Assembly (NCBI GenBank): GCA_023955225.1 | Contig: JAGSGJ010000021.1 | Coordinates: 1 to 36,825 of the forward strand | Direction: 5' to 3' | Length of the DNA: 36,825 bases | DNA from: Sulfurovum sp. | GTDB taxonomy: Bacteria; Campylobacterota; Campylobacteria; Campylobacterales; Sulfurovaceae | Shown here: one piece after another, positions 16,942-25,557 of the stretch | Numbering within the stretch: position 1 is the first letter of the stretch | Layout: each line of letters begins with the position of its first letter | Made by a program: the position numbers and the translations under genes | The notes under the pieces: model-generated | Told to the model about the DNA's origin: nothing | Database searches by the model: none | What the model saw: the letters and a program-made list of their open reading frames with translations, nothing else

Positions 16942-19533
16942 TTATTTGTTTATAATATGCTCTGGTGATTCAAGTGCTCTTTTGAGTATTTTCAGTGGCA
17001 ACGAGAGGATATCCTCTCCTGCAGATGTTTTGACTTTCGGATTGTCCAATGTGCCTGTAATTTGCAGTCCAAAGGTCATACTCTTGTCTTTTCCCATTAA
17101 GATATAACCTACGAGAGGTAAGCTACCTACTAACTTACCCAACTCTCTTGCCGATTGGATGGCAAGATTTAGATTAATGGTTTTTTTCTTCAGATCAATT
17201 TCTCCCGTTCCGGCGATCGTTGCTGATGTTCCTTTAATATAGATTGAATCAAATATTATTTTATCTTGTTTGACCATTCTGTATTCAGCCACCCCTTCTT
17301 CTATAGTAAAACCTTTGTCAGAATAACCTGGATTCTGTAAAGAGGCTAAGGCCGGTATGGTATTGATAAAAGCCAAAGTGTTATTGTATGCCTTAAAATC
17401 TTTCATCACACCACCCTCCACAATAATCTCACCGTTCATTGTCTTTTCAGGGTTTCCTGATAATTTTAACGTATAGCGTCCATGCTGTAAACCCTTAAAA
17501 TTAATGAGAGGGTGAAGCGCTTTATCTTGTATACGTAATGCCTGTATAGAAAAGATATCTCTCTTTTTAGAAAATTTGATAATATCTCCGGATGAACTAC
17601 CTATGGCTTTAATATCTCCATTGGGTTTCACTTCAACATCATAACTGTCGGTCACCAAACTATAATCGCCATATCTTAAATCACTATTTTTACCCAAAAT
17701 AATTAAAGATTTATTCTGTTCACCCTTGTCTTTCTTATTTGTCTCTTCTTTTTTTGTCTCTTTCTTTTTCGTATTTAAAAATTTTTTAAGATCAAAATTC
17801 AGATTTGTAAGTTTAACTCGTGAATTGTTTTTATTATAATAAAAACGTTTATTAAAAGCATAAAAGTCCAACTCTTTATCTGTTACTTTCCCTTGAAAAG
17901 GTACTCTTGTTTTACATTGATCGTCTTTTTCATAAAGAAAACATGATGTTTTTTTCAACATTCCTTTAAAGGTATATGTATTAAAATCTTTCGTTTTAAT
18001 CTCCATATCACCACCCTCTTCTAGAGGTCCAGGATCAGGTAAATATACTTTGATTTTATTTAAATCGTTTAATTGAATTGACGTTTCATTTTTATCGTTT
18101 GTAAGTTTTATAGAGAGTTTAGGTATCTCAATATCTATGTTTTTTGTATAGTCTAATACGAAAGGTAATTTTTGATCTTTTAAAACAAAAAATTTCTCTT
18201 TTTCATCTCCAAATGTCACACTCTTGGCATCAAGAATCAAATCTGCTTTTTTCTTTTGCAATTCTATCTTCCCATCTACCTTACCTTCATAGTATATATC
18301 TTTGATGTAGATGTCTTTTAAAGTTATAAATCCTTTTTTATATTGTAGATTACCTTTTACTATAGGTAATTTGGCTTTTTTCAGCCAAACATCACCTTTA
18401 CTAAAATCAACATTTACAAAGAAATCTTTATAATTATTTTTTAAACCTATATCTGCTAAAAACAGAACATTCACTTTCCCGCTTGTTTGATTCAATCCTA
18501 AGTCAATATCATACGCCTTTAATAAATTCTGCATGGTAGTATCAAAGGGATTATTAGCCCTGATTTTAAGTTTTAAGTTCGTATGACTATTGAGCAAATT
18601 AAGTATAGAGACATTACTGCCTTGTAAACTTATACCTTCATAGGTCGGTTCTTTCAAATCAAAATAGAGTCCGCCATTTTGATAGCTCAATAGTAAATTT
18701 GGTGCTAAAACCGGTGCTAGATTTTCTTTAAAATGTATTTTAGTATCTGAGAAAAGAATCTCGCCCTTTAAAGCATCAAAATCCATTTTAAATGTATTAT
18801 TTTCTACGATTCCTTTACCCGTTAAAGAGAGGAGTTTATAATTGTTTGCTTTGACTTTATCAACCACCCAACTTCGTACACCTTCCGTAAGATTAAACTT
18901 GTCTATGATGCTTTTCAAATCTGTAAAGGTATCACTACTTAGACCAAAATCTATCTTATTTCCTTCTTTACTTGCATTAAATTCTCCGGATGCATCATAG
19001 AAGGTAAAAAAACCTTTTGTTGATAATATCTCTTCATCTAGATCATATTTGAACTTTCCACTCATCGTTAGATTATGTTCTTTCAAAGAGAGTAGAGGGA
19101 TTGTTGCTTTTAACATTTTCCCTTCTCGTCTTACTGACCCTATAATCTTATAATCTTTACTTGAAAGCTCTAAAAAATCATCCTTAAAATTAATACTCAT
19201 TGTATTATTATCAAACATAATATTTTTCAATTCAATAAAATCAAAAAAAGTAAGTATATATTTAATACGTTCTAGTGTTTTGGGAAGGTTATCAAAAGAA
19301 GGATCCGCTTTACTCTGAGGGACAATGACATTATCTGCTTTCAATATAAGCTTTTTATCGAGTTTAATGTATAATCCATCTACATTGTAGTCAGCTAAAT
19401 TAACCGTATCTAATTTGATACCTGCAAGAAGCCATATAAAAAAAGCGATAAAAAGGACAACCAGGAAGATGAGTGTATTACGTAAAAGCACATGGATAGC
19501 ATGGGCAGAAAACATTACACTGGTTTTAATCAT
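16942..19533 (-). CDS. AsmA-like / DUF3971-type membrane-anchored protein (YhdP-like)
   Basis: A large inner-membrane-anchored protein of the AsmA superfamily, whose members form long hydrophobic grooves bridging the periplasm and are linked to phospholipid transport to the outer membrane. The 863 residues have one N-terminal membrane helix (about 18-42) followed by a long beta-rich region. That region has many alternating segments of the type G-x-I-(hydrophobic)-x-(K/D). The C-terminal domain is AsmA-like (INFKGLQHGRYTLKLSGNP, GEIIVEGGVMKDF, LGKLVGSLPLVGYIL). A Lys/Glu-rich linker is near 590-612. ATG 19533 was chosen because no better site exists; its coding start overlaps mltG on the other strand. 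Family placement is from overall pattern, so I leave the symbol open. Confidence 0.8.
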   Translation of the reverse strand: MIKTSVMFSAHAIHVLLRNTLIFLVVLFIAFFIWLLAGIKLDTVNLADYNVDGLYIKLDKKLILKADNVIVPQSKADPSFDNLPKTLERIKYILTFFDFIELKNIMFDNNTMSINFKDDFLELSSKDYKIIGSVRREGKMLKATIPLLSLKEHNLTMSGKFKYDLDEEILSTKGFFTFYDASGEFNASKEGNKIDFGLSSDTFTDLKSIIDKFNLTEGVRSWVVDKVKANNYKLLSLTGKGIVENNTFKMDFDALKGEILFSDTKIHFKENLAPVLAPNLLLSYQNGGLYFDLKEPTYEGISLQGSNVSILNLLNSHTNLKLKIRANNPFDTTMQNLLKAYDIDLGLNQTSGKVNVLFLADIGLKNNYKDFFVNVDFSKGDVWLKKAKLPIVKGNLQYKKGFITLKDIYIKDIYYEGKVDGKIELQKKKADLILDAKSVTFGDEKEKFFVLKDQKLPFVLDYTKNIDIEIPKLSIKLTNDKNETSIQLNDLNKIKVYLPDPGPLEEGGDMEIKTKDFNTYTFKGMLKKTSCFLYEKDDQCKTRVPFQGKVTDKELDFYAFNKRFYYNKNNSRVKLTNLNFDLKKFLNTKKKETKKEETNKKDKGEQNKSLIILGKNSDLRYGDYSLVTDSYDVEVKPNGDIKAIGSSSGDIIKFSKKRDIFSIQALRIQDKALHPLINFKGLQHGRYTLKLSGNPEKTMNGEIIVEGGVMKDFKAYNNTLAFINTIPALASLQNPGYSDKGFTIEEGVAEYRMVKQDKIIFDSIYIKGTSATIAGTGEIDLKKKTINLNLAIQSARELGKLVGSLPLVGYILMGKDKSMTFGLQITGTLDNPKVKTSAGEDILSLPLKILKRALESPEHIINK

Positions 19534-20413
19534 CTCTTTTGCCTTTTATACTACACTACCCATTCAAACTTCACGGACACTTTTAGTTCCGCAGGGCTCT
19601 ATTACGCATATTATATCACAGCTGACACAAAAAGGCTATGCGCTAAGCCCTATAGACAAATATATTTTAGTCTTTATGGGGCAACCACAAAGTGGTTGGG
19701 TAGATATAGGAGCAACAGACTTAAATCGTATCGATTTTTTATATAAACTCACCACTGCAAAAGCCAAAATGGAAGAGATAACACTCATTCCCGGTGAAAC
19801 CAATGAACTCTTTTTAACTTCAGTCGCCAACGATCTAAACCTTGATAAAACAAAATTAGAAGCGTATTATAAAAAGTTTTCAAACTACCCTGAAGCAGCT
19901 ATCTATGCAGATACCTATTATGTACCGTATGGTATCACTGAAAAACATATCATCCATTTTCTACTTTCTCAGTCTGAAAAAAAATATAAAGAGGTCTCTG
20001 AAAAGATCTATGGAAACTATAGTAAAAAACAGTGGTTAAATATACTCATCATTGCTTCTATCATACAAAAAGAAGCCGCCAATACAAAAGAGATGCCTAT
20101 CGTCTCATCCGTTATTTACAACCGTCTTAAAAAAGGGATGCGTTTACAAATGGATGGAACACTAAACTACGGTAAGTATTCACACATTAAAGTCACTCCA
20201 GAACGCATTAAAAATGACACCAGTCGATTTAACACCTATAAGTATAAAGGCTTGCCTCATTCACCTATAGGTGCAGTCTCTTTTGATGCTATTATCGCAG
20301 CGATAAAACCAGCCAAAACAAACTACCTTTATTTTATGAAAAATACCAAAGGTGTACATGACTTTACTGATAGCTATAAAAAACACCGTAAAAATATTCA
20401 AAAAGCAAAATAA
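19469..20413 (+). CDS. mltG: Endolytic murein transglycosylase MltG (YceG-like)
   Basis: MltG cuts nascent glycan strands near the inner membrane and sets peptidoglycan strand length. From ATG 19469 the protein is 314 residues, with a membrane anchor at about 16-32 (ITLVLIISFAFYTTLPI) and a LysM-like module. The catalytic domain has Glu202 in IIQKEAANTKEMP, then VYNRL-type SVIYNRLKKGMRLQMDGTLNYG, GLPHSPI and the end VHDFTDSYKKHRKNI. Asn follows the Tyr in SVIYNRL as usual. The frame is open upstream to 19415, but 19469 has AGGA nearby and begins just before the anchor. Its first 65 bases are antisense to the start of the AsmA-like gene, so each promoter lies inside the other's coding sequence. 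Confidence 0.92.
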   Translation: MSVLRKSTWIAWAENITLVLIISFAFYTTLPIQTSRTLLVPQGSITHIISQLTQKGYALSPIDKYILVFMGQPQSGWVDIGATDLNRIDFLYKLTTAKAKMEEITLIPGETNELFLTSVANDLNLDKTKLEAYYKKFSNYPEAAIYADTYYVPYGITEKHIIHFLLSQSEKKYKEVSEKIYGNYSKKQWLNILIIASIIQKEAANTKEMPIVSSVIYNRLKKGMRLQMDGTLNYGKYSHIKVTPERIKNDTSRFNTYKYKGLPHSPIGAVSFDAIIAAIKPAKTNYLYFMKNTKGVHDFTDSYKKHRKNIQKAK

Positions 20414-20423
20414 ACTACAAGAA

Positions 20424-20465
20424 TTGATTTAAATCAATTCTTTACCCTACATAAATCATTATAAT
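20424..20465 (+). promoter_or_regulatory. Globin promoter with FNR/CRP-type box at about -41.5
   Basis: TTGAT-TTAA-ATCAA at 20424-20437 is a perfect match to the FNR-type consensus TTGAT-N4-ATCAA, inside a 20-bp perfect palindrome (20421-20440). A perfect -10 TATAAT follows at 20460-20465, placing transcription start near 20472 and the box centre near -41.5, the classical class II activator position. A Crp/Fnr-family regulator, oxygen- or NO-responsive, is the likely binder. In Campylobacter the equivalent globin is controlled by the family member NssR, whose published site differs. Confidence 0.75.
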
Positions 20466-20489
20466 GTGGCAAAAATCAAGGAACCTCCT

Positions 20490-20918
20490 ATGGGACTATC
20501 AGCAAAAACTATCGAAATTTGTAAGGCAACCGCACCTGTGCTTACTGAACATGGCGAAGCAATTACTACAAGAATGTATGAAATATTATTTGCAAATTAT
20601 CCAGAGACAAAAGAGCTTTTTGGTGAAGCACCTGAAAATCAACATAAGAAACTGGCTAGTGCTATTGTTGCATACGCATCAAATATAGATAATCTTGAAG
20701 TCTTAGGGAAAGCTGTTGAGACTATGGCACAACGACATGTTAAAACCAATGTAAAACCAGAACACTATCCTATGGTCGGTGTATCTTTACTAGAAGCGAT
20801 CAAAGATGTTCTTGGTGATGCAGCAACTGATGATGTTCTTAATGCATGGAAAGAAGCATACTTCTTCTTGGGAGATATACTTATATCAAGAGAAAACGTA
20901 ATTTACGAAGGTAAATAA
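20490..20918 (+). CDS. cgb: Single-domain haemoglobin (Cgb/VHb-like)
   Basis: A haem protein of the bacterial single-domain globin group, related to the globin half of flavohaemoglobin and to Campylobacter Cgb, which detoxifies nitric oxide. From ATG 20490 it has 142 residues. Seen: IEICKATAPVLTEHGEAITTRMYEILF with TyrB10 (Tyr30), Gln51 at the expected E7 position, proximal HisF8 (His83) in MAQRHVKTNVKPEHYP, and LGDAATDDVLNAWKEAY. No reductase domain follows. I chose ATG 20490 because AAGGA precedes it by eight bases; the in-frame GTG at 20466 lies upstream of the predicted transcription start. The FNR-type promoter and the nearby nitrate genes fit a role against NO formed during nitrate or nitrite reduction. 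Confidence 0.93.
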   Translation: MGLSAKTIEICKATAPVLTEHGEAITTRMYEILFANYPETKELFGEAPENQHKKLASAIVAYASNIDNLEVLGKAVETMAQRHVKTNVKPEHYPMVGVSLLEAIKDVLGDAATDDVLNAWKEAYFFLGDILISRENVIYEGK

Positions 20919-20919
20919 C

Positions 20920-20945
20920 AGACAATCGTCAAATGACGATTGTCT
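20920..20945. terminator. Bidirectional hairpin between globin and phosphatase/kinase genes
   Basis: AGACAATCGTC (20920-20930) and GACGATTGTCT (20935-20945) give a perfect 11-bp stem with loop AAAT. It lies directly after the globin stop and 27 bp past the stop of the converging gene. U-rich sequence on either side is modest. Confidence 0.7.
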
Positions 20946-20972
20946 CTACAACATGCAACCAATCTATTTTAC

Positions 20973-22616
20973 TTAAAACCAAAACATCTGTACAAAATTT
21001 AAAATAAACATTGTGATAAACCCTATTTTATAAACCATCATTTCATGACGTTCTATAAATGAAATGTTTTTATCAAAATATGGTTTAACTTTCAAAGGAT
21101 TGCTTACTTCATACTGCATTTCTGAGTAGTTGCTATAACGCTTGTCTGTATCTGTATCCAGTGCTCTTAAAATAACACTCTGCAACCATGCAGGTATTTT
21201 AGGATTCAGTGTACTTGGTGCTTTAATACGTTTTTCAAAAGAAGGATTTTGGAAAGGTTCTATCTCTCCAAATGGAAACTTTTGTGTCAGTACTTCATAA
21301 AGTGTTACACCTATAGCATAAATCTCCGTTTGTTCATTTACAGGTGCTTGATTAAAACGTTCTGGTGCCAAGTATGAAGGTGTACCTGCCCGTGTGACAT
21401 TGGAGTAAGCTTCAGTAATACTCCCAAAATCCACCATTTTAAATACCAACTTACCTTTACGTTCTGTCAATATGATATTTTCAGGCTTGATATCACCATG
21501 TACCAAATCATGTTTCATCAGAAAATGTGACATTTTGAGCAAAAAGCCAGCCAATTCAACACTCAGATCCACAGAGAGCGGTTTTTTTGCACTGTACTCC
21601 TTAAGTGTTTTCCCCTCTATAAAACTCATGATGTAGTAACGATGTGTACGATTTTTAGGGACAACAGCCTTAGGAAAAAACCCTGCTTTCAGTCTGTTTG
21701 CCATCCACACTTCTTTGACAAAAAGGTCAAGCATGATCTCATCATCTATCGCTTCAAACGGTATGAATTTCATCACATACTTGAATCCTCTTTTTTCACA
21801 AAGCCAGGTACGTTCATTTTGGATCAATGATTTGAGCAGTGTGTAACCATCTATGACGTCACCCACCTTGTAATTCTCATGTACGATGAGATCACTTTGC
21901 TTCAGTCTAAGTCTAGGATCTACTTCTTTAATTTCAAGGACTACAGCAGTGGTATCATCAGGGAGATCAGCATTATGGAGTTTACTTGCTTTTTTTACTA
22001 AAAAAGAAGCACCCATTTTCATGCCAGCACTAAGTTCATCTTCTGAAAGCTCATTGTAGAGTCCATCACTACAAAGAAGTATCTGATCACCCGCTAAAAG
22101 GTTATTTTCAAAATAATATGCCGAGACACTCTCCTCAAGTCCCATAGCTGCCATCAGTACATTTTCCATACCCTCTTCGTCCATCGTATGATCCTCAGAG
22201 AGTTGAGTAAGCTCTTCATCTCCATCAATGTTACGATGTAAGTATATACGGCTGTCTCCCACATTGGCAGCATATAGCCTGTCACCTTCTATCACAACCA
22301 ACGCAAGTGTCGTGACGAGTTCTTCACGATCATACTCTGCCATAGATTCAAGATAGAGTACCCTGTTTATATTGTCTATAAAATGTTTTATGGACTTTTC
22401 CATCGTCCAGCTTTTAGGTCTGTTTTTAAGAGAATTGATTAAAAAATTAGTGGTATGTTTGGCTGCTTGTGCGCCTTGTAGAGCAGACCCTACCCCATCA
22501 CAGACAACAGCAACCGTGATGTTTTCCATCACCTTTACTTCAAAGAAATCATCCCCTTTGAGCTGGGTACCTTTAGCCAGTGTGAGTCCCGATGTTTCAA
22601 TGTTTTGTTTTGACAT
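20973..22616 (-). CDS. Bifunctional PP2C phosphatase / Ser-Thr kinase, membrane-anchored
   Basis: Two opposing enzymes in one 547-residue chain. Residues 1-230 are a PP2C phosphatase: VVCDGVGSALQGAQAA (metal Asp40), GDSRIYLH, LLCSDGLYNEL (Asp184) and DDTTAVVLE (Asp220/221). Residues 255-510 are a kinase: Lys283 in YVMKFIPFE, HGDIKPENII (Asp375, Asn380; HGD instead of HRD), DFG (397-399) and APER. The glycine loop is poorly conserved. A hydrophobic C-terminal helix (about 528-547) should anchor it in the inner membrane. The gene follows narK on the same strand. I recall kinase/phosphatase fusions beside nitrate transporter and nitrite reductase genes in Pseudomonas, so control of nitrate uptake by phosphorylation is plausible. 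Targets are unknown. Confidence 0.88.
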   Translation of the reverse strand: MSKQNIETSGLTLAKGTQLKGDDFFEVKVMENITVAVVCDGVGSALQGAQAAKHTTNFLINSLKNRPKSWTMEKSIKHFIDNINRVLYLESMAEYDREELVTTLALVVIEGDRLYAANVGDSRIYLHRNIDGDEELTQLSEDHTMDEEGMENVLMAAMGLEESVSAYYFENNLLAGDQILLCSDGLYNELSEDELSAGMKMGASFLVKKASKLHNADLPDDTTAVVLEIKEVDPRLRLKQSDLIVHENYKVGDVIDGYTLLKSLIQNERTWLCEKRGFKYVMKFIPFEAIDDEIMLDLFVKEVWMANRLKAGFFPKAVVPKNRTHRYYIMSFIEGKTLKEYSAKKPLSVDLSVELAGFLLKMSHFLMKHDLVHGDIKPENIILTERKGKLVFKMVDFGSITEAYSNVTRAGTPSYLAPERFNQAPVNEQTEIYAIGVTLYEVLTQKFPFGEIEPFQNPSFEKRIKAPSTLNPKIPAWLQSVILRALDTDTDKRYSNYSEMQYEVSNPLKVKPYFDKNISFIERHEMMVYKIGFITMFILNFVQMFWF

Positions 22617-22737
22617 ATCTTGCCTTTGTGATTATTCTAAAGTAAATGATAAAGATTATGACATAATTTAAAATAATGGCGAAAAGTGTATCTCACTTGA
22701 TGTGATAAATGCATGAACGTAATGTCCATGCTCTAGA

Positions 22738-22783
22738 CTCAATGATCTGTATTGATTTTGTAATCTCTATTACATCAATTGAG
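22738..22783 (-). terminator. Possible hairpin after narK
   Basis: Just past the narK stop, TGTAAT (22759-22764) pairs with ATTACA (22769-22774) around a CTCT loop, and CTCAAT (22738-22743) pairs with ATTGAG (22778-22783) further out. No U-run follows. It may separate narK from the downstream phosphatase/kinase gene or only attenuate. Confidence 0.35.
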
Positions 22784-22785
22784 AT

Positions 22786-24066
22786 TTAGATCATACCACC
22801 TGCTTTTACACCCCAAGTTGTTCTCCATCTGGTCTTTACAAGTGAGATACCTGCGATCGCAACTAAAACCACTGCGGCAAATATCATGAATCCTGTAGCG
22901 TATCCATCAAAAGCACCTTTAGACCAACCGAGCGTCTTGATAAGCGCTGTACCACCAAGACCACCAGCTGCACCGATGATACCTGTCATAATACCAATGT
23001 CTTTACCAAATCTTTGTGGAACAAGTTGGAATACCGCACCGTTAGCCATACCTAGGTTTGCCATGATCAGAAAAAGAACCACGATCGCTAACCAAAATGG
23101 TAAAGGTACCAAGGCATTTACCATAGCCAATGTTGCAACGATACCAAAGAAAATATAAAGTGATTTTACACCACCCATTTTATCGGCTATTGCTCCACCT
23201 ACAGGTCTAAGTACTGCACCTGCGAAGATCGTCAATGCTCCAAAGTAACCAGCGATTACTTTTACATTTTCTTCGTTAAAGACTTCTGTACCAAAAACAG
23301 ACATATCTGCTTGATACGTGTTCATCAAATAAACTTTCATGTATCCTGCAAATCCTACAAAACCACCGAAACTTACGGCATAAAAGAGATTAAACCACCA
23401 TGTATCTTTATCTTTAAGAAGTTTGGCATAATCTGAAAGTTTTTTAGGTCTTGCTTTATAGACTGACTCAGGTGCATTCTTTGCTATGAAAGCATAAGCG
23501 ATAAATACCACAATTGACATTGCAGCACCTACACCAAATACAGATGACCAGCCCCATAGTTCTGCAATCTTAGGTGCAAATAAAAAGTCAATAACCACAC
23601 CGATATTACCTGCACCAGCAATACCAAGTACAATACCTTGGGATTTTGGAGGATACCATTGTCCTGCTTGTGGAAGTGCCACTGCGAATGAAGCTCCTGC
23701 AAACCCTAGCCCAAGAGCCACGATAAGCAATATATTATACGTGATGCTGTCAGCTAAAAAGTAAGCTGTTAAAAGTGCCGCGATAACAACACTTTGTGAG
23801 AGTAACGCTGTGAGTTTTGCTCCCAGTTTATCAACACCGAATCCCAGTAAAATTCTTAAAAATGCTCCCGCTAAAATTGGAAGTGAAAGTAAAGTTGCTT
23901 TCTCTCCCGCTGTCATAATATGACCACCAAGAGCCAATGCCTCAGAAATTTCTGTAGAAAGTGGACCTAACATCGTCCAAACCATAAAACTCATATCAAA
24001 ATATAAAAAAGCCATGAACAACGTGGGTGTGTGTCCCTGCCCTTTTAATGCTTTAAATCCTGCCAT
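22786..24066 (-). CDS. narK: Nitrate/nitrite transporter, NarK/NasA type (MFS, NNP family)
   Basis: Inner-membrane nitrate importer (or nitrate/nitrite exchanger). The 426 residues show about 12 hydrophobic helices. Both nitrate-signature regions are present: GIAGAGNIGV at 148-157 and GIIGAAGGLGG at 362-372. The two substrate arginines are in AGAFLRILLGFG (Arg71) and AGAVLRPVGG (Arg287). AAGGAG precedes the ATG by seven bases. It faces cysG across a shared 228-bp region that carries the TGATTAA palindrome, and the phosphatase/kinase gene lies downstream. With the assimilatory reductase next door, import of nitrate for growth is the likely role. Import versus exchange cannot be told from sequence. 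Confidence 0.93.
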   Translation of the reverse strand: MAGFKALKGQGHTPTLFMAFLYFDMSFMVWTMLGPLSTEISEALALGGHIMTAGEKATLLSLPILAGAFLRILLGFGVDKLGAKLTALLSQSVVIAALLTAYFLADSITYNILLIVALGLGFAGASFAVALPQAGQWYPPKSQGIVLGIAGAGNIGVVIDFLFAPKIAELWGWSSVFGVGAAMSIVVFIAYAFIAKNAPESVYKARPKKLSDYAKLLKDKDTWWFNLFYAVSFGGFVGFAGYMKVYLMNTYQADMSVFGTEVFNEENVKVIAGYFGALTIFAGAVLRPVGGAIADKMGGVKSLYIFFGIVATLAMVNALVPLPFWLAIVVLFLIMANLGMANGAVFQLVPQRFGKDIGIMTGIIGAAGGLGGTALIKTLGWSKGAFDGYATGFMIFAAVVLVAIAGISLVKTRWRTTWGVKAGGMI

Positions 24067-24095
24067 TGTTTCTCCTTAAGATAAATATTTGGTGA

Positions 24096-24150
24096 AGTAT
24101 ACAATGATACGGTACCTCATATGGGGCAAATTATGATTAATTTTTAATCA
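24096..24150 (-). promoter_or_regulatory. narK promoter with TGATTAA palindrome
   Basis: Perfect palindrome TGATTAA-TTT-TTAATCA at 24134-24150 (centre 24142). On the minus strand a -10-like TATACT starts at 24101, 41 bp from the palindrome centre. That puts the site near -52 of the expected start, typical for an activator contacting RNA polymerase from upstream. The same spacing recurs at amt1 and cysG. Sequence and spacing are seen; the binding protein is inferred to be the mini-NtrC encoded at 30452-31186. Confidence 0.75.
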
Positions 24151-24209
24151 ATTAGTTCTACTTTATTAAGGGGAAAAATTCATTCATATATAGTATATTA
24201 AAAGGTAAT

Positions 24210-24263
24210 TGATTAAAAAGTATACAACTATAGAATACGTATCTATCCTTTAAGAGATATAAT
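24210..24263 (+). promoter_or_regulatory. cysG operon promoter with degenerate TGATTAA site
   Basis: One intact half-site TGATTAA (24210-24216) is followed after AAA by GTATACA, which keeps 4 of 7 bases of the second half (centre 24218). A perfect -10 TATAAT lies at 24258-24263, exactly 40 bp from that centre, the same geometry as at amt1 and narK. This would be a weaker copy driving cysG and the reductase fusion. Alone it would not be convincing; the spacing is what supports it. Confidence 0.55.
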
Positions 24264-24294
24264 AATTTGAATCATAAAGAGGATGAACATACAT

Positions 24295-25557
24295 ATGGAA
24301 CAAAGACAAACTTTACCTATACTATTGAAGGAACAACATATTCTTTTAATCGGTGGTGGGAATGTAGCATTACAAAAAGCAGAAGTATTGGCAGAGAACA
24401 ACATCTCTTTTTCTGTCATCTCTAAAGAAGTACATCCTAAGATCAAAGCACTTTGTTCTGACATACAAATAAAAAATTTCAAAACGAAAGACATTCAAAA
24501 TCACCTCATCGTAATAGATGCAACAGGCAATGACAAAGTAACACAAAAACTTTTGAAATATAAACAAAAACACCCTCTTTTACTCAACGTAGTAGATAAA
24601 CCGAAAGTATGTGATTTTTACTTTATGGCATTGACAAAAAATGCACCTTTACAGATAGCAGTCTCAAGTTCTGGTGCAAGTCCTACTGTGGCGAAATACT
24701 TCAGAGATAAGTGTCAGGGACTTATGCCTAATAACATGGAAACATTTTTGGAAGCGTTACAAGGACAAAGGGACAAAGGCACTATAGAGATAGAAAAAGC
24801 GCTTCAAAAAATCGAAAAGATGACAGCAAAAGCTTATCTAGTAGGATGTGGTCTAGGTGATCCTGAATTACTTACTATCAAAGCCTATAACATTATAAAT
24901 GATGTTGATGTCGTACTCTATGACCACCTCATATCTGATGAGATCATGGCACTCGTACCAAAGCGTACAAAGAAAGTCTTTGTAGGTAAAGAAAAAGGGT
25001 TTCACAGTAAAGCGCAAGAAGAGATCAATAAGCTTATACGTAAATACATTAAAAAGGGTTACTCGGTTGCACGTTTAAAAAGTGGTGATCCATTCATCTT
25101 TGGCCGTGGCGCCGAAGAGTTACTCTACCTTGTACAAAAAGGCATAAAAACAGAAGTGATACCAGGTATCTCTTCTGCAGTATCAGGACCCTTGATGGCC
25201 AATATTCCTATCACTGCAAGGGATTACAGTAATGCATTTACTGTAGTCTCAGCCCACCTAAAGGGGAACTCCATCAATCTTGACTGGGTACCGATGCTAG
25301 AAAACAGAGATCATACAGTCATCGTACTTATGGGACTTACACGTATCAAAGAGATCGTGCAGAAGGCAAAAGCATTAGACATAGAGATGGACACTCCCTG
25401 TGCCATTGTCTCCAATGCAAGCAGAAAAAATCAAAGTGTCCTTACCACTACGCTTGAGAACCTTGAAGAAGTTTCTCTTCATGCTTCAAGACCTTCTATA
25501 TTGGTCTTTGGAGATGTCATACACTATACAAATACACTAAAAGAGAGTCAAAAATGA
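24295..25557 (+). CDS. cysG: Sirohaem synthase CysG (two-domain form)
   Basis: Makes sirohaem, the cofactor of the nitrite reductase encoded next. From ATG 24295 the protein has 420 residues. The N-terminal precorrin-2 dehydrogenase/ferrochelatase half has the NAD-binding motif HILLIGGGNVALQKAEVL and the SSSGASPTVAKYFRDKCQ segment. The C-terminal uroporphyrinogen-III methyltransferase half has VGCGLGDPELLTIKAYN, LKSGDPFIFGRGAEEL and VIPGISSAVSGPLMANIPITARD. AGAGG (24278-24282) abuts an alternative ATG at 24283 with no spacing, so 24295 (12-base spacing) is my choice, though not certain. The stop overlaps the fusion gene start (ATGA), so cofactor and enzyme are translationally coupled. Confidence 0.93.
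   Translation: MEQRQTLPILLKEQHILLIGGGNVALQKAEVLAENNISFSVISKEVHPKIKALCSDIQIKNFKTKDIQNHLIVIDATGNDKVTQKLLKYKQKHPLLLNVVDKPKVCDFYFMALTKNAPLQIAVSSSGASPTVAKYFRDKCQGLMPNNMETFLEALQGQRDKGTIEIEKALQKIEKMTAKAYLVGCGLGDPELLTIKAYNIINDVDVVLYDHLISDEIMALVPKRTKKVFVGKEKGFHSKAQEEINKLIRKYIKKGYSVARLKSGDPFIFGRGAEELLYLVQKGIKTEVIPGISSAVSGPLMANIPITARDYSNAFTVVSAHLKGNSINLDWVPMLENRDHTVIVLMGLTRIKEIVQKAKALDIEMDTPCAIVSNASRKNQSVLTTTLENLEEVSLHASRPSILVFGDVIHYTNTLKESQK

Noticed and set aside
20466..20489. GTG start adding eight residues to the globin
   Set aside because: It overlaps the -10 region and lies before the predicted transcription start; ATG 20490 has a well-placed AAGGA.
24283..24285. ATG 24283 as the cysG start
   Set aside because: The ribosome-binding site abuts it with no spacer; 24295 is more plausible, though the choice is not certain.
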